This document shows positions 6,280 to 7,015 of a stretch of DNA of 7,015 bases, piece after piece. The number at the start of each line of letters is the position of its first letter. The first letter of the stretch is position 1. The notes under the pieces are model-generated. The model ran no database searches. It saw only the letters and a program-made list of their open reading frames with translations, and was not told where the DNA came from. A program made the translations under genes and the position numbers. The DNA comes from Thermoplasmata archaeon (GTDB lineage: Archaea > Thermoplasmatota > Thermoplasmata > UBA184): positions 1 through 7,015 of the forward strand of contig JASHYV010000098.1 in NCBI GenBank assembly GCA_030064695.1, read 5' to 3'.

Positions 6280-6798
6280 ATGACGACGTCGACCGTGTCC
6301 CCGCAACCGCGACTCAAGAATCCCGCCATGGTGGTGCCCGAAGCGATGGCACCGCTGCAGGCCCTGGGCCAGTTGCTGAGCCAGCTTCAGGGCGAACCGG
6401 CCCGCGCGCTGTCGCTCGCCATGCTCCGGGCCAGCCAGCTGAACGGGTGCGCGCTGTGCCTCGCCGGAAGCTGCCAGACCCTCCGTGGGCTCGGGGAGAG
6501 CGAGGACCGTCTGTTCGCCGTTTCCGCGTGGAGGGAGTCGACGCGGTTCACGGCCGCCGAGCGCGCCGCCCTCTCGCTCGGCGAAGCGATGACCCGGATG
6601 AGCGATCGCTCGGACCCGGTGCCCGACGCGATCTGGGACGAGGCCGCCCGTCGGTTCTCCGAGCGGGAGCTGGCGTTCCTCGTGCTTGGGATCGCCACGA
6701 TCAACCTCTACAACCGGATCAACGTCACGACGCGTCAGGTCGGAGCCGACTGGGACGCGGACGCGGCACGGGACTGGGCCGCGAAGAACCGAGCCTGA
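6280..6798 (+). CDS. AhpD/carboxymuconolactone decarboxylase-like protein with altered active site, 172 aa
   Basis: All-helical AhpD-like fold; classical members are thiol peroxidases or reductant partners using a CxxC pair. The core LSLAMLRASQLNGCALC (44-60) gives Cys57 and Cys60, and the following QTLRGLGESEDRLFAVSAWRES..FTAAERAALSLGEAMT (66-105) and FSERELAFLVLGIATINLYNRINVTTR (126-152) are typical of the family. Two expected relay residues are missing: the His four after the second Cys is Ser64, and the Glu twelve before the first Cys is Ser45. An extra Cys65 sits next to Ser64. A thiol-disulfide or non-peroxidase role is therefore possible. ATG 6280 follows a TATA box by about 57 bases; a purine-rich GGGAGGG (6250-6256) is too far (23 bases) for a normal Shine-Dalgarno site, and in-frame GTG 6295 and ATG 6328 are alternatives. 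It is divergent from the ArsR operon and convergent with the tRNA. Confidence 0.9.
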   Translation: MTTSTVSPQPRLKNPAMVVPEAMAPLQALGQLLSQLQGEPARALSLAMLRASQLNGCALCLAGSCQTLRGLGESEDRLFAVSAWRESTRFTAAERAALSLGEAMTRMSDRSDPVPDAIWDEAARRFSERELAFLVLGIATINLYNRINVTTRQVGADWDADAARDWAAKNRA

Positions 6799-6809
6799 AC
6801 CGGAGGTCG

Positions 6810-6821
6810 CCCTCTCGAGGG
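6810..6821. other. Short inverted repeat between AhpD-like gene and tRNA
   Basis: CCCTC-TC-GAGGG lies in the 27-base gap between the convergent AhpD-like gene and tRNA. It could mark both transcript ends but is short and lacks a T-run. Confidence 0.25.
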
Positions 6822-6825
6822 TAAG

Positions 6826-6934
6826 CGCCCGTGCTGGGATTCGAACCCAGGTCTGAGGCTCCGCAGGCCTCTAGGATAATCCACTGCAGCGGACCGGGGT
6901 GAAGGCCCCGTTTCCGTAGCTACCCCACACGGGC
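6826..6934 (-). tRNA. trnR: tRNA-Arg (anticodon GCG) with an intron in the D-loop
   Basis: Inserts Arg at CGC/CGU codons. Acceptor arms GCCCGTG (6934-6928) and CACGGGC (6833-6827) pair fully, with discriminator G at 6826; CCA is not encoded. The anticodon stem GAGGC/GCCTC (6871-6867 with 6859-6855) closes a 7-base loop CTGCGGA, anticodon at 6864-6862. The variable loop is four bases (AGAC). T arm: CTGGG, loop TTCGAAT, CCCAG. The D stem GGG (6925-6923) pairs with CCT (6875-6873), but the sequence between is far too long for a D-loop, so an intron of about 34 bases must be removed. Splicing at the predicted bulges gives a 75-base tRNA with an 11-base D-loop holding A14, G15, G18, G19, A20 (an Arg identity base) and A21. 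A TATA-like box lies upstream at 6978-6985. Confidence 0.9.
6884..6917 (-). other. tRNA-Arg intron (about 34 bases) with bulge-helix-bulge fold, between positions 17 and 17a/18
   Basis: Central 4-bp helix GTAG (6923-6920) with CTGC (6889-6886), one T-G wobble; 3-base bulges CTA (6919-6917) and AGT (6885-6883) on opposite strands; inner helix CGGA (6916-6913) with TCCG (6893-6890); terminal hairpin CGGGG/CCCCG with loop CCTTCA. Cutting after the second base of each bulge yields this intron. A strong outer helix beyond the second bulge is not seen, so the motif is of the relaxed type. Exact ends may differ by 1-2 bases: a 36-base removal leaving a 9-base D-loop also gives a foldable tRNA but does not fit the bulges. 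Confidence 0.75.
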
Positions 6935-6936
6935 GT

Positions 6937-6958
6937 CCGGGTCGTCGTGCGTACCCGG
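6937..6958 (-). repeat. Inverted repeat in the tRNA 5' leader region
   Basis: CCGGGT (6937-6942) and ACCCGG (6953-6958) are perfect 6-base arms with a 10-base loop, ending two bases before the mature tRNA 5' end. If transcribed it would form a leader hairpin beside the RNase P cut; if transcription starts near 6954, as the TATA spacing suggests, it is split and may act only as DNA or be chance. Confidence 0.3.
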
Positions 6959-6977
6959 CGCGCCGAGGGGAGCCGTC

Positions 6978-6985
6978 TATAAAAG
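6978..6985 (-). promoter_or_regulatory. TATA box, likely for tRNA-Arg; orientation ambiguous
   Basis: Minus strand CTTTTATA lies about 46 bases before the mature tRNA 5' end, predicting transcription start near 6954 and a leader of about 20 bases for RNase P removal. Read on the plus strand it is TATAAAAG and could equally start a gene near or beyond the right edge, with a start near 7006. It stands out in GC-rich surroundings. Confidence 0.55.
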
Positions 6986-7015
6986 CCCGGGGTCGCGCGA
7001 GTCTCGTCTCGGCGG

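Noticed and set aside
6129..6329. Small minus-strand open frame of 66 codons in the divergent control region
   Set aside because: It covers the promoter and dyad of the AhpD-like gene, has no Shine-Dalgarno site or TATA box of its own, and shows no domain.
6895..6910. CGGGG-CCTTCA-CCCCG hairpin as an anticodon arm with a TCA (selenocysteine or suppressor) anticodon
   Set aside because: The loop has six bases, the position-37 base would be a pyrimidine, and a perfect 7-base anticodon loop with 5-bp stem exists at 6855-6871; the hairpin is better explained as the intron tip.
1..7015. CRISPR array, insertion sequence, integrase or attachment site
   Set aside because: No spaced direct repeats, transposase or recombinase motifs, or terminal inverted repeats were found, and composition is even apart from the short AT-rich promoters.

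Overview
The window looks like a piece of an archaeal chromosome with very high GC (roughly 70% by eye), possibly from a Thermoplasmatota-like lineage; the phylum is a guess, the domain is better supported. The archaeal signs are AT-rich TATA-like boxes about 25-30 bases before likely transcription starts, several nearly leaderless genes alongside some with clear Shine-Dalgarno sites, and a tRNA gene interrupted by a small intron with a bulge-helix-bulge fold. Nothing in the window looks mobile: no transposase, integrase, CRISPR array or long repeat was seen.

Layout. 1-1877 (+): the C-terminal two thirds of an aconitase, with all three Fe-S cysteines, running in from outside the window. 1874-2653 (-): a class I SAM-dependent methyltransferase, convergent with aconitase and sharing a CTAG tetranucleotide for both stop codons. 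2752-3513 (+): a two-domain protein, YCII-like then VOC (glyoxalase fold), divergent from the methyltransferase across a 98-base region whose only AT-rich element is a palindromic GATATC. 3573-5199 (+): a two-gene ABC-2 type exporter (ATPase then six-helix permease), overlapping by 23 bases. 5233-6098 (-): an ArsR-family repressor followed by an SRPBCC/AHSA1-like protein, coupled by an ATGA overlap. 6280-6798 (+): an AhpD/carboxymuconolactone decarboxylase-like protein, divergent from the ArsR operon. 6826-6934 (-): tRNA-Arg(GCG) with an intron in the D-loop. 6935-7015: a TATA box and an inverted repeat; the next gene lies outside.

How the genes may work together. Aconitase is a central-metabolism gene (citrate to isocitrate), with no evident link to its neighbours. 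The exporter pair is self-contained and its substrate cannot be read from the sequence. The most coherent unit is 5233-6798: a repressor/SRPBCC operon and a divergent AhpD-like gene share a 181-base control region with two different perfect inverted repeats, each on or beside one of the two TATA boxes. That suggests separate or cross-regulated control of a small stress-response locus. The AhpD-like protein keeps the CxxC pair but lacks the usual Glu and His of the AhpD proton relay, so its chemistry may differ from classical alkylhydroperoxide reduction.

The most unusual features are the D-loop tRNA intron, the altered AhpD active site, the inverted repeat enclosing the AhpD-gene TATA box, and the YCII-VOC fusion with its strongly basic N-terminus.
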